From contig JAQTYS010000149.1 in NCBI GenBank assembly GCA_028688175.1, positions 1 to 6,647 of the forward strand: a DNA stretch of 6,647 nucleotides, given 5' to 3'. The first letter of the stretch is position 1; each line of letters begins with the position of its first letter. Below are positions 1 through 6,571 of this stretch, piece after piece. The notes below the pieces were generated by a model. That model had not been told where the DNA came from and did not search any database. It worked only from the letters and a program-made list of their open reading frames with translations. This stretch comes from Methanothrix sp. Its GTDB lineage: Archaea; Halobacteriota; Methanosarcinia; Methanotrichales; Methanotrichaceae. Position numbers and translations under genes: made by a program.

Positions 1-1878
1 AATACAGCGACACTGGCAGAGATGCTTCAGGCAGTGGGCTACAATACCTTTGCCCTGGGCAAATGGCACCTCGTCTCCACTCAAGATATCAATGCCCAAG
101 GCCCGTACGATAATTGGCCCACAGGCAGGGGATTTGACCATTACTACGGATTCCTGCAAGCTCAAACCAACCAATGGTATCCTACTCTGATCGATGATAC
201 CCGCCAGATAGAACCGCCGGCCACTCCTGAGGAGGGCTACCATCTATCGCAAGATCTGGTTGACCAGGCTATAAAATATGTGAACAATCAGCAATCAGCA
301 GAGCCGGGCAAGCCCTACATGATGTACCTGGCTTTTGGTGCCTGCCACTCACCCCACCAGGCTCCCCGGGAGTTCATTGACAAGTACAAAGGCAAGTTCG
401 ACCAGGGCTGGGATGCCGTCAGGAACGAGACCTTAGCCCGGCAGAAGGCTATGGGCATCGTGCCGGCCGACACGAAGCTTGCGCCGCGCAATGCCGATGT
501 ATTGGCATGGGACAGCCTATCAGCGGACGAGAAGAAGCTTTTTGCTCGCATGATGGAGATTTATGCCGGATTCCTGGATCATACCGATTATCAGATTGGT
601 CGGCTGATCGATTATCTTGAGGAGACTGATCAAATCAACAACACCATGATCATTCTGGTCTCAGATAACGGCGCCAGCATGGAAGGTGGCACGAATGGCT
701 CATTCAGCGAGTACATGCTGTTTAATAGCATGCCGGAAGAGAACGTCAGTTTCCTGCTCAATAAGATCGATGAACTGGGCGGACAGATGACCTTCTCTCA
801 TTATCCCAGAGGATGGGCTATGGCCGGCAACACGCCGTTCAAACTCTACAAGCAGTGGACCCACGAAGGAGGCGTCCACGACCCTCTGATAATCTATTAC
901 CCGGCAGAGATCAAAGACCAGGGAGGAATTCGGACCCAGTTCACCCACGCCATTGATATTGTGCCCACCGTTTTGCAGGTAGTGGGCATCGAAGCGCCGG
1001 AGGTATACAAAGGCATACCTCAAAAACCGATAGAAGGAGTTAGCATGGCCTATACCTTCGACCAGCCGGATGCACCCAATCAAAAAAATGTCCAGTACTT
1101 CTCAATGCTGGGCAGCCGGGGAATCTGGTATGATGGCTGGAAAGCGGTAACTGCTCATCCGCGCGGTTCAGGCGGGAATTTTGACGAAGATGTCTGGGAG
1201 CTATACAATCTCACCCAGGATGTTTCGGAATCGCAGAACCTGGCAGAGGAGAATCCCGGAAAAGTTGAGGAGATGGTGGAACGCTGGTGGGCGGAGGCAG
1301 GAAAATACAATGTACTGCCGCTTGACGATCGATTCCATATGATGATGGAACAGGGACCAAAGGGCAAGTTCACATACAATCCAGGTATGGCCCCGATCCT
1401 GGAGCCCGGAATTCCCGACACCAAATTTAGCTCCTATACCATCGATGCTGATGTCGATATTCCTGAGAGTGGCGCTGAGGGAGTGCTTTTCTCCATTGGA
1501 GGTCGATTTAATGGACTGTCGCTTTATGTTCAGAACAAGAAGCTCGTCTTTGACTACAATTACCTGGGCATAAAACACACCACCATCGTCTCCGATGCAC
1601 AGGTTCCCACGGGCAATTCAACTCTCGGCTTCAGCTTCGATAAAACCGCAAATGCTGATTTCCTTAATCACACTGCTGCCACCGGAACCGGAACGCTTTA
1701 CATTAACGGAAAAGCAGTAGGCAAAGGCACAATTGCCCAGACGGTGCCCAACATCTACTCCTGGGAAGAGGGACTTGAGGTTGGCACCGACCGTCTAACG
1801 CCGGTAACAGAGAGCTACAAGAGCCCGTTCAAATTCACGGGGACCATCAGGAAAGTTGTTCTGGAGGTAAAGGAATAA
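1..1878 (+). CDS. Arylsulfatase (sulfatase family, AtsA/AtsD-like) with C-terminal lectin-like domain; 5' end outside window
   Basis: Hydrolyses sulfate esters; the exact substrate cannot be read from sequence. The frame is open from base 1, and the ATG at 22 sits inside the conserved TLAEML-x-GY helix, so it is not the true start. Numbering from that Met: sulfatase signature 2 (GYNTFALGKWHL, residues 6-17, with Lys14 and His16), GRGFDHYYGF (35-44), active-site-type His109 in ACHSPHQAP, metal ligands Asp215-Asn216 in SDNGAS, and Lys274 in TPFKLYKQWTHEGG. About 466-618 form a beta-rich concanavalin/LamG-like domain (AEGVLFSIGGRFNGLSLYV, then GTLYINGKAVGKG) like the tail of the long AtsD-type sulfatases. 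The CxPSR motif bearing the formylglycine precursor should lie some 60 residues upstream of Lys14, so the activating residue (Cys or Ser) is unseen. Seven N-x-S/T sequons suit an exported protein. Arginine is CGN in 13 of 17 codons, unlike the AGR-rich M32 gene downstream. Family assignment is secure. Confidence 0.95.
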   Translation, partial: NTATLAEMLQAVGYNTFALGKWHLVSTQDINAQGPYDNWPTGRGFDHYYGFLQAQTNQWYPTLIDDTRQIEPPATPEEGYHLSQDLVDQAIKYVNNQQSAEPGKPYMMYLAFGACHSPHQAPREFIDKYKGKFDQGWDAVRNETLARQKAMGIVPADTKLAPRNADVLAWDSLSADEKKLFARMMEIYAGFLDHTDYQIGRLIDYLEETDQINNTMIILVSDNGASMEGGTNGSFSEYMLFNSMPEENVSFLLNKIDELGGQMTFSHYPRGWAMAGNTPFKLYKQWTHEGGVHDPLIIYYPAEIKDQGGIRTQFTHAIDIVPTVLQVVGIEAPEVYKGIPQKPIEGVSMAYTFDQPDAPNQKNVQYFSMLGSRGIWYDGWKAVTAHPRGSGGNFDEDVWELYNLTQDVSESQNLAEENPGKVEEMVERWWAEAGKYNVLPLDDRFHMMMEQGPKGKFTYNPGMAPILEPGIPDTKFSSYTIDADVDIPESGAEGVLFSIGGRFNGLSLYVQNKKLVFDYNYLGIKHTTIVSDAQVPTGNSTLGFSFDKTANADFLNHTAATGTGTLYINGKAVGKGTIAQTVPNIYSWEEGLEVGTDRLTPVTESYKSPFKFTGTIRKVVLEVKE

Positions 1879-1896
1879 TTGGAATTTGCTTTGCAG

Positions 1897-1930
1897 ATCC
1901 AGGCCTGTTCCTGGATTCTTTTTTAATTTT
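1897..1930 (+). terminator. Hairpin plus T-tract terminator after the sulfatase gene
   Basis: A perfect 7-bp inverted repeat, ATCCAGG (1897-1903) and CCTGGAT (1910-1916), encloses a 6-nt loop and can extend by one G-U pair. It is followed at once by TTCTTTTTT and then by AATTTTT. It starts 18 bases after the TAA at 1876-1878, as expected for an intrinsic terminator. In archaea the T-tract alone may be enough, and the hairpin would then be an addition. Confidence 0.75.
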
Positions 1931-1954
1931 TAATTCGTCTGTGAGATTCGTGAT

Positions 1955-1962
1955 CTATTTAT
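1955..1962 (+). promoter_or_regulatory. Candidate archaeal TATA box for the DJ-1-like gene
   Basis: The AT-rich element CTATTTAT is centred about 29 bases before the ATG at 1988. With the usual archaeal spacing of roughly 26 bases, transcription would begin at about 1985-1988, giving a leaderless or nearly leaderless mRNA. This agrees with the absence of any Shine-Dalgarno-like sequence just before the ATG. It lies downstream of the sulfatase terminator. Position and composition are seen; promoter function is inferred. Confidence 0.45.
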
Positions 1963-1987
1963 TCAATGACCTACCATTTTCTGGATT

Positions 1988-2944
1988 ATGAAGATGTTAT
2001 TCCAAAAATTAATCGTTCTCCTGTTCTTGGCTGGAGCGTTTCCCGTCTTTGCTCAATATGATTTTGGAGCAAATGAGGGCTACACCTGCTGGCAGTGTCC
2101 TGTCTGCGGATACGTCGTCAGCATGACAGCCGAACAGGCGGCAAACATCAATTCTTATACTCCCTGCCCGGTGTGCTACTCGGCATATGCCGGCAACTTC
2201 ATGCCTGTATCCTGTCCAACTGCTCTGGGCGTTAGCTCCTCCGACACATTCGGCAAATCAAACAGTACCGACGCATCTGAAAACACCAAACCGGATTATG
2301 AATCGAGTCCCGAAACTTCCTCTCGCAAAGGAAAGATCCTGATGGTACTCCCTCCAGAGCAGTATCAAGAAGAAGAGCTGAATGTGCCTCGCGATTATTT
2401 TCAGAGCATGGGTTACTCTGTCGCCCTAGCCTCTAAAGGAGTAAAGACGGCCAGCGGGATGAATGGCGAGAACGCCCAGGTGGATCTTGATCTGAAGAAA
2501 GTCAAGCTATCAGATTATATCGCTGTGGTCTTCGTTGGAGGCGAAGGAATCTACTCCCTCAAGCTAAACCAAGATCCGGATTACATAGCACTGGCAAAGT
2601 CAACCGAAACTCAAGAGAAACTGCTGGCTGCCATATGTCTTGCTCCCTGGATACTGGCTGATGCGGGACTGCTCAAAGGCAAGAGAGCCACTGCATCTGA
2701 TACGGACCATATCAAAGCCAAAGGTGCTATTGTCTCAGACGAGGCAGTAGTGCAGGATGGAAACATCATCACTGCAAATGGTCCTGACGCATCACGAGAA
2801 TTCGCAGAAGCAATAGTCACTGCTTTGCAGAACTATGGGGTTGCAGGTAGCAATAGGGGCATATCCCAAATGGAGAAGAGCTCAGCCCTGACAGTTTCCC
2901 GTACAGGATTAGTGAGAGAAGGAAGTTCATCTAGAGAGAAATAA
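1988..2944 (+). CDS. Exported DJ-1/PfpI family protein with N-terminal rubredoxin/zinc-ribbon-like module
   Basis: Residues 1-22 are a signal peptide (basic start, LIVLLFLAGAF core, VFA cleavage-type site before QYDF), so the product is placed outside the membrane. Residues 34-63 hold Cys34, 37, 40, 60 and 63 in CWQCPVCGY...CPVC, resembling the CPxCGY/CPxC metal knuckles of rubredoxin or a zinc ribbon; Cys76 is a further cysteine. A Ser/Thr-rich linker (about 82-113) leads to a DJ-1/PfpI domain (about 114-282): KILMVLPPE strand, Glu130 aligning with DJ-1 Glu18, and nucleophile-elbow Cys217 in AAICLAPWILADAG. The His that follows the Cys in PfpI proteases (CHGP) is Leu here, so PfpI-type proteolysis is doubtful; a redox, stress or glyoxalase/deglycase-like role is possible but unproved. 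Residues 283-318 are a Ser/Arg-rich tail of unknown role. The start at 1988 is preferred over Met3 (1994) because of the promoter spacing. The next gene follows after 42 bases. Confidence 0.88.
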   Translation: MKMLFQKLIVLLFLAGAFPVFAQYDFGANEGYTCWQCPVCGYVVSMTAEQAANINSYTPCPVCYSAYAGNFMPVSCPTALGVSSSDTFGKSNSTDASENTKPDYESSPETSSRKGKILMVLPPEQYQEEELNVPRDYFQSMGYSVALASKGVKTASGMNGENAQVDLDLKKVKLSDYIAVVFVGGEGIYSLKLNQDPDYIALAKSTETQEKLLAAICLAPWILADAGLLKGKRATASDTDHIKAKGAIVSDEAVVQDGNIITANGPDASREFAEAIVTALQNYGVAGSNRGISQMEKSSALTVSRTGLVREGSSSREK

Positions 2945-2971
2945 GTTCATATTCAATGGTTTTTAGTCTTC

Positions 2972-2981
2972 GGGAAGAGGG
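2972..2981 (+). promoter_or_regulatory. Shine-Dalgarno region of the M32 carboxypeptidase gene
   Basis: GGGAAGAGGG precedes the ATG at 2987, with the AGAGG core ending 6 bases before it. This is good spacing for anti-Shine-Dalgarno pairing and supports the chosen start. The genes at 1988 and 4720 have no such purine run, so this gene is probably translated from within a longer message begun upstream of 1988. Confidence 0.6.
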
Positions 2982-2986
2982 AAATA

Positions 2987-4636
2987 ATGAGATACAACAT
3001 CCATAAGATGGGGTTCATCCTGATAATGACGATACTGCTCGCCACTATGGGTGCAAGCTGCCAGATGCAGGGCAGGACCGACCAGAAAAATGGTACTGAT
3101 ATTACTCCTCAAGAGGCATATAGCCAACTCCTGAACACCTCCATGGAGATGGCTTACCTCGATACGATGATAAGCCTCTCCCAATGGGATCAGGATATTT
3201 CTATGCCTCCGAATGGAGCAAATTATCGGGCCAAGGCCCAGAGCTATATGGAGGATCTTAAGAATAAGAAGTGGATCGATCCGGAATTTGGAAGGCTTCT
3301 TTCTATTGCCAATAATGGCAGCAATTGGTCTGTAATCGAAAACGCAAACCTGAGGCTGTGGAATCGCAATTACAATAAGAGGATAAAACTTCCTCCAGAT
3401 TTCGCTATGCGTGAGTCAGAGATGGTTTCCAAATCTCTGGTTGCCTGGGAGAATGCCCGGGAGAGCAACAATTATTCCATATTTCAGCCCTACCTAAAAG
3501 ACCTGATCGAACTGAACCGGGAGAAGGCAAGAGCGTGGGGATATGAGGAGCATCCTTATGACGCCCTCCTGGATGACTTTATGCCGGGAATGACTGCGGC
3601 CAGGTGCGATGAGCTCTTTGAAACCATAAAGCCTCACATTATAGAGCTGATAGTTAAGATAAATGAGTCCAGTATAAATGGATCCATCAAGACGGCAACA
3701 AAGAATGTCTATGGCAACGCCACCTATCCAAAGGAAAAACAAGAGGCTCTGCTGAGGAATCTAACCTCTGCCCTGGGATTCGATTACCAAGCCGGAATTA
3801 TGGTTAAAGCCAAGAGGAATCCCTCAACCTACAGTATAGGGGTGCATGATGTCAGAACCAGCCTGCGTTATGACGAACATAATCCGGAGATAGCCCTTCT
3901 GGATGTGATTCATGAGTGCGGTCACGGCATCGCTGCCCAGAGGATTCCTGATGAGTACATGGGAATGCCATTAGCAGTTGAACCGGGCATGGATATGGCT
4001 GAAGCCGAGGCGAGGCTCTTCGAGAATAACCTGGGTCGCAGCATTGCTTTCTGGCAGTACTGGTTGCCTCAGATGAGAATTGAGTTCAGGCCAAACATGG
4101 ATAATGTCTCGGTGGATGAGATGCATAGATACATCAATCGGCTCAATATCATCCCTATCCGCATCGATGCCGACGAAGTATCCTACATACTTCATATAAT
4201 CATCCGCTACGAGATAGAACGTGACCTCTTCGAGGGAAAGATCAGCGTTGATGATCTGCCGATGATATGGAAACAAAAATACAAGGATTACTTGGGACTC
4301 TACATAACCGACGACAATAACGGCATACTTCAGGATGTCCATTGGGCTTATGGAAACTTTGGCTACTTCCCGGCTTATGCAATTGCTTCCATGAATTCCG
4401 CTCAGCTGGAAGGGTCCATGAGAAGAGACCATCCTGATCTTGACCAGAGATTCGCCTCGGGTGATTTCTCCATACCTGCCAACTGGATGGCAGAGCATGT
4501 CTACAAGTATGGTGCCATCTATGATACGCCGCAGCTGATGAAGAAAGCAACAGGAAACGAGACGCAAGCCCATGATTTTCTCAGCTACCTGGACAGCAAG
4601 TACGGGAGAATGTACAATATCGAGGAAACCCCATAA
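2987..4636 (+). CDS. Exported M32-family (Taq-type) metallocarboxypeptidase
   Basis: Zinc-dependent removal of C-terminal amino acids from peptides. M32 hallmarks: SQWDQDISMP (65-74), HDVRTSLRY (287-295), zinc motif HECGH (309-313), third ligand Glu339 thirty residues after His309 in EAEARLFENNLGRS, IRIDAD (391-396) and GILQDVHW (446-453). The length, 549 aa, is about 50 more than typical cytosolic members. The extra N-terminus holds a hydrophobic export segment (FILIMTILLATMGA, 10-23) ending at Cys25; GASC is only a weak lipobox, so either a lipoprotein or a cleaved or anchored protein is possible. Eleven N-x-S/T sequons (35, 50, 110, 113, 162, 226, 231, 244, 258, 373, 524) fit surface exposure. 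Departures from family motifs as I recall them: NPS (278-280) where HPF is usual, AEAE (338-341) where HESQ/HEGQ is usual, and Cys311 inside HExGH. Zinc ligands are intact, so activity is likely, perhaps with altered specificity. A 42-base gap after the DJ-1-like gene suggests co-transcription. Confidence 0.93.
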   Translation: MRYNIHKMGFILIMTILLATMGASCQMQGRTDQKNGTDITPQEAYSQLLNTSMEMAYLDTMISLSQWDQDISMPPNGANYRAKAQSYMEDLKNKKWIDPEFGRLLSIANNGSNWSVIENANLRLWNRNYNKRIKLPPDFAMRESEMVSKSLVAWENARESNNYSIFQPYLKDLIELNREKARAWGYEEHPYDALLDDFMPGMTAARCDELFETIKPHIIELIVKINESSINGSIKTATKNVYGNATYPKEKQEALLRNLTSALGFDYQAGIMVKAKRNPSTYSIGVHDVRTSLRYDEHNPEIALLDVIHECGHGIAAQRIPDEYMGMPLAVEPGMDMAEAEARLFENNLGRSIAFWQYWLPQMRIEFRPNMDNVSVDEMHRYINRLNIIPIRIDADEVSYILHIIIRYEIERDLFEGKISVDDLPMIWKQKYKDYLGLYITDDNNGILQDVHWAYGNFGYFPAYAIASMNSAQLEGSMRRDHPDLDQRFASGDFSIPANWMAEHVYKYGAIYDTPQLMKKATGNETQAHDFLSYLDSKYGRMYNIEETP

Positions 4637-4653
4637 TCAAGAAGGCACCTTTC

Positions 4654-4695
4654 GGCTTGCAATGCTGTTGATAACTGCAAGCCACCCATATTTTT
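4654..4695 (+). terminator. Hairpin and T-run after the M32 gene
   Basis: A perfect 8-bp inverted repeat, GGCTTGCA (4654-4661) and TGCAAGCC (4676-4683), encloses a 14-base loop. ACCCATA and a run of five T (4691-4695) follow. It begins 17 bases after the M32 stop codon, so termination of the genes 2-3 message is the simplest reading. The loop is long and the T-run lies 7 bases beyond the stem, weaker than at 1897. The same palindrome sits just upstream of the next gene's probable TATA box, so an operator role is an alternative. Confidence 0.5.
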
Positions 4696-4698
4696 ATA
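4691..4698 (+). promoter_or_regulatory. Candidate archaeal TATA box for the BMP lipoprotein gene
   Basis: TTTTTATA is centred about 25-26 bases before the ATG at 4720, the spacing that would make the mRNA start at or next to the start codon. No Shine-Dalgarno sequence lies before that ATG (CCATTTTCGCAT), in keeping with a leaderless message. It partly coincides with the T-run of the upstream terminator. Function is inferred. Confidence 0.5.
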
Positions 4699-4719
4699 GA
4701 TGAATGTCCATTTTCGCAT

Positions 4720-5754
4720 ATGAAGCGAAAATCATTTGCTGCTTGGACGGTGATAACACTCCTATCTATAGCGTCAATATCTAGCTGCAATTCCTATCTG
4801 ACAGAGAACAACGACGTTAGTGTCATACACTTTATCAATGGTGCTATGGGTGACAAATCGTTCTTTGATTCAGCAGTGAGCGGCATTGCCAGAGCAAAGG
4901 AAGATTTCCATCTCAATGTTACGACGATTGAAGGTGGCTACGATACCACTCTCTGGAAGCAAATGATTGAGGATGCAGCCACCAATAAGGATTTTGATAT
5001 TATGATTGTAGGCTCCACTCCAATGCTGGAGTTGCTTGAGGAGGTGGCCCAAATGCATCCTGATAAGAAGTTCATAATATACGATTCCTGCGTGAACTAC
5101 ACAAATGGAAATTTTGAGAATGTCTATTCCATCCTCTACCGCCAGAATGAGGGAGCATACCTTGCAGGCGTTTACGCGGGATTGATGACAAAAGCCAACA
5201 AAATAGGCATACTTGGCGGGCAAAACAGTACAACCATAAATGACTTTGTAATTGGATATGAGCAGGGCGCAAGATCTGTGAAACCTGATATTGATGTCCT
5301 GGTGGCATATGCAGAAAGCTGGAACGATTCTGCCAAGGGAGAGTCAATGGCCACAGATATGTATAAAGATGGGGCCGATATAATCTTCCAGGCAGCGGGA
5401 ACCACGGGATTGGGCGTCTTCCAGGCTGCTTTGAATTCAGACAAATATGCCATAGGCGTTGATTTTGATCAGGCGCAGCTAATGGAGAATACCGACCCTG
5501 AGCAGGCCAAGCATATCCCCACATCAATGATGAAGAACGTGGATCAGAGCCTCTACCGCGCCCTCGGATTGTATGCTGATGGCCAATTGCCCTTTGGTCG
5601 GGCCGAGACTCTGGGCATCAAGGAAGGGGCCGTGGGTTTGGCTAAGAGCAAGTACTATCAGGAGATTACGCCAACAGATGTTAAGTCCAAGATAAATCAG
5701 ACTGAAATTGATATCATGGACGGCAGGATAAAGGTAGAAACGGCATTTCGATGA
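4720..5754 (+). CDS. BMP family (PnrA/Med-type) substrate-binding lipoprotein
   Basis: Extracytoplasmic solute-binding component of an ABC importer. Characterised family members bind purine or other nucleosides; the ligand here is unverified. The signal peptide (MKRKS, then WTVITLLSIASI) ends in a good lipobox, Ile20-Ser-Ser-Cys23, so the mature protein should be lipid-anchored at Cys23. The periplasmic-binding fold follows: VSVIHFINGAMGDKSFFDSA (33-52), IMIVGST (94-100), EGAYLAGVYAGLMTK (144-158), KIGILGG (161-167), DIIFQAAGTTGLGVFQAA (220-237), AIGVDFDQ (244-251) and TSMMKNVDQ (268-276). These are the usual BMP landmarks in the right order, and 344 aa is a normal full length. Five N-x-S/T sequons (66, 126, 169, 202, 326) agree with export. 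No ABC permease or ATPase gene is in the window, so its transporter partners lie elsewhere or it acts as an orphan receptor. Its TGA overlaps the start of the next gene (ATGA). Confidence 0.93.
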   Translation: MKRKSFAAWTVITLLSIASISSCNSYLTENNDVSVIHFINGAMGDKSFFDSAVSGIARAKEDFHLNVTTIEGGYDTTLWKQMIEDAATNKDFDIMIVGSTPMLELLEEVAQMHPDKKFIIYDSCVNYTNGNFENVYSILYRQNEGAYLAGVYAGLMTKANKIGILGGQNSTTINDFVIGYEQGARSVKPDIDVLVAYAESWNDSAKGESMATDMYKDGADIIFQAAGTTGLGVFQAALNSDKYAIGVDFDQAQLMENTDPEQAKHIPTSMMKNVDQSLYRALGLYADGQLPFGRAETLGIKEGAVGLAKSKYYQEITPTDVKSKINQTEIDIMDGRIKVETAFR

Positions 5755-6557
5755 GCAATCCAAGAAGATATGGCAGCTTTCCATTTTCCGTAGCTGTCAT
5801 CCACGGAGGACCTGGGGCCGGGGGTGAGATGTCCCCTGTAGCCAAAAGGCTTTGCGCCAGCCGGGGCATTTTAGAGCCGCTGCAGACAGCTCATTCTCTG
5901 CCCGCTCAGGTTGATGAGCTGAGAGAAATTCTGGAGGAGTGTGCAGATCTGCCAGTCACATTGGTTGGCTTTTCCTGGGGTGCATGGCTCTCATTTATCC
6001 TGGCAGCCCGCTATCCGGATATGGTCAAGAAGCTGGTGCTGGTGGGAAGCGGTCCATTTCAGGAGAAGTATGTGCCGATAATCATGCAGACGAGGCTCTC
6101 TCGCCTGGATAAAAATGAAAGAAGCGAGGTTAGAAGGATATTTGCGATATTGGATGGCACAGGCAGCGACGAGTGGGAGAAGAACATGGCACTGGCCCTC
6201 ATGGGCGAGCTATTCTCAAGAACCGATGCTTTTGATCCCATAAAATGCCAGGCAATAGATCTGAACAACGAGATCATATCATGTCAGGCAGATATCTATG
6301 AATCCGTCTGGAAAGAGGCTTCACTCCTGAGGCAGAATGGTGAGCTGCTGGAGCTGGGCAAGAGGATCATCTGCCCGGTGGTAGCCATACACGGTGATTG
6401 GGACCCGCATCCATGCAAGGGCGTAAGCGAGCCTCTGCAGGCTGCACTAAAGAGCTTCAAGTTCGTTTTGCTGGAGGAATGTGGGCACATGCCATGGATA
6501 GAAAAAAGGGCAAAGGACAAATTTTACTCCATACTCGAGGCGGTGATTGATTCTTAG
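5751..6557 (+). CDS. Alpha/beta-hydrolase fold protein (cytosolic)
   Basis: Serine hydrolase of unknown substrate; an esterase, lipase-like or peptidase activity is possible. The oxyanion-hole motif HGGPG (18-22) follows the first core strand. The nucleophile elbow is GFSWG with Ser75, the acid is probably Asp218 in HGDWDPHP, and the base is His246 in ECGHMPW, so the triad is complete. A helical cap of about 100 residues (roughly 102-200) separates elbow and acid. HGGPG is also common in proline iminopeptidases, but the 268-aa length and cap do not settle that. There is no signal peptide or membrane helix, and no N-x-S/T sequon, unlike its neighbours. The ATG overlaps the stop of the BMP lipoprotein gene by four bases; the nearest purine run (AAGGT, 5731-5735) is 15 bases away, so translational coupling is the likely mode. 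It may process whatever the BMP system brings in, but that is inference. Arginine is mostly AGR. Confidence 0.92.
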   Translation: MSNPRRYGSFPFSVAVIHGGPGAGGEMSPVAKRLCASRGILEPLQTAHSLPAQVDELREILEECADLPVTLVGFSWGAWLSFILAARYPDMVKKLVLVGSGPFQEKYVPIIMQTRLSRLDKNERSEVRRIFAILDGTGSDEWEKNMALALMGELFSRTDAFDPIKCQAIDLNNEIISCQADIYESVWKEASLLRQNGELLELGKRIICPVVAIHGDWDPHPCKGVSEPLQAALKSFKFVLLEECGHMPWIEKRAKDKFYSILEAVIDS

Positions 6558-6571
6558 TTTTTTTCTCTCTT
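6558..6571 (+). terminator. T-rich terminator after the alpha/beta hydrolase gene
   Basis: Seven T residues begin directly after the TAG at 6555-6557 and continue as CTCTCTT. There is no clear hairpin. A bare T-tract of this kind is enough for many archaeal transcripts to end. It sits at the junction with the convergent gene end. Confidence 0.5.

Noticed and set aside
22..24. ATG at 22 as the start of the sulfatase gene
   Set aside because: The frame is open through base 1 and the seven codons before it belong to the conserved TLAEML helix; the essential CxPSR region must lie further upstream, so this is an internal Met.
1994..1996. Alternative start at Met3 of the DJ-1-like gene
   Set aside because: Possible, but it would change only two residues; the ATG at 1988 better fits the predicted transcription start and gives the signal peptide one more Lys.
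3971..4573. 200-codon open frame on the minus strand opposite the M32 gene
   Set aside because: It lies wholly inside a well-supported gene with conserved active-site motifs, its translation shows no recognisable family, and it has no promoter or ribosome-binding context.
4704..4784. Small 26-codon open frame (ATG at 4704) overlapping the start of the BMP gene, as a leader peptide
   Set aside because: It has no Shine-Dalgarno sequence, and with the TATA-like box at 4691-4698 the transcript would begin after its ATG; the peptide resembles nothing known to me.
5072..5527. 151-codon minus-strand open frame opposite the BMP gene
   Set aside because: The translation is Pro/Trp/Arg-rich with no domain-like pattern, as expected of an antisense shadow of a conserved gene.
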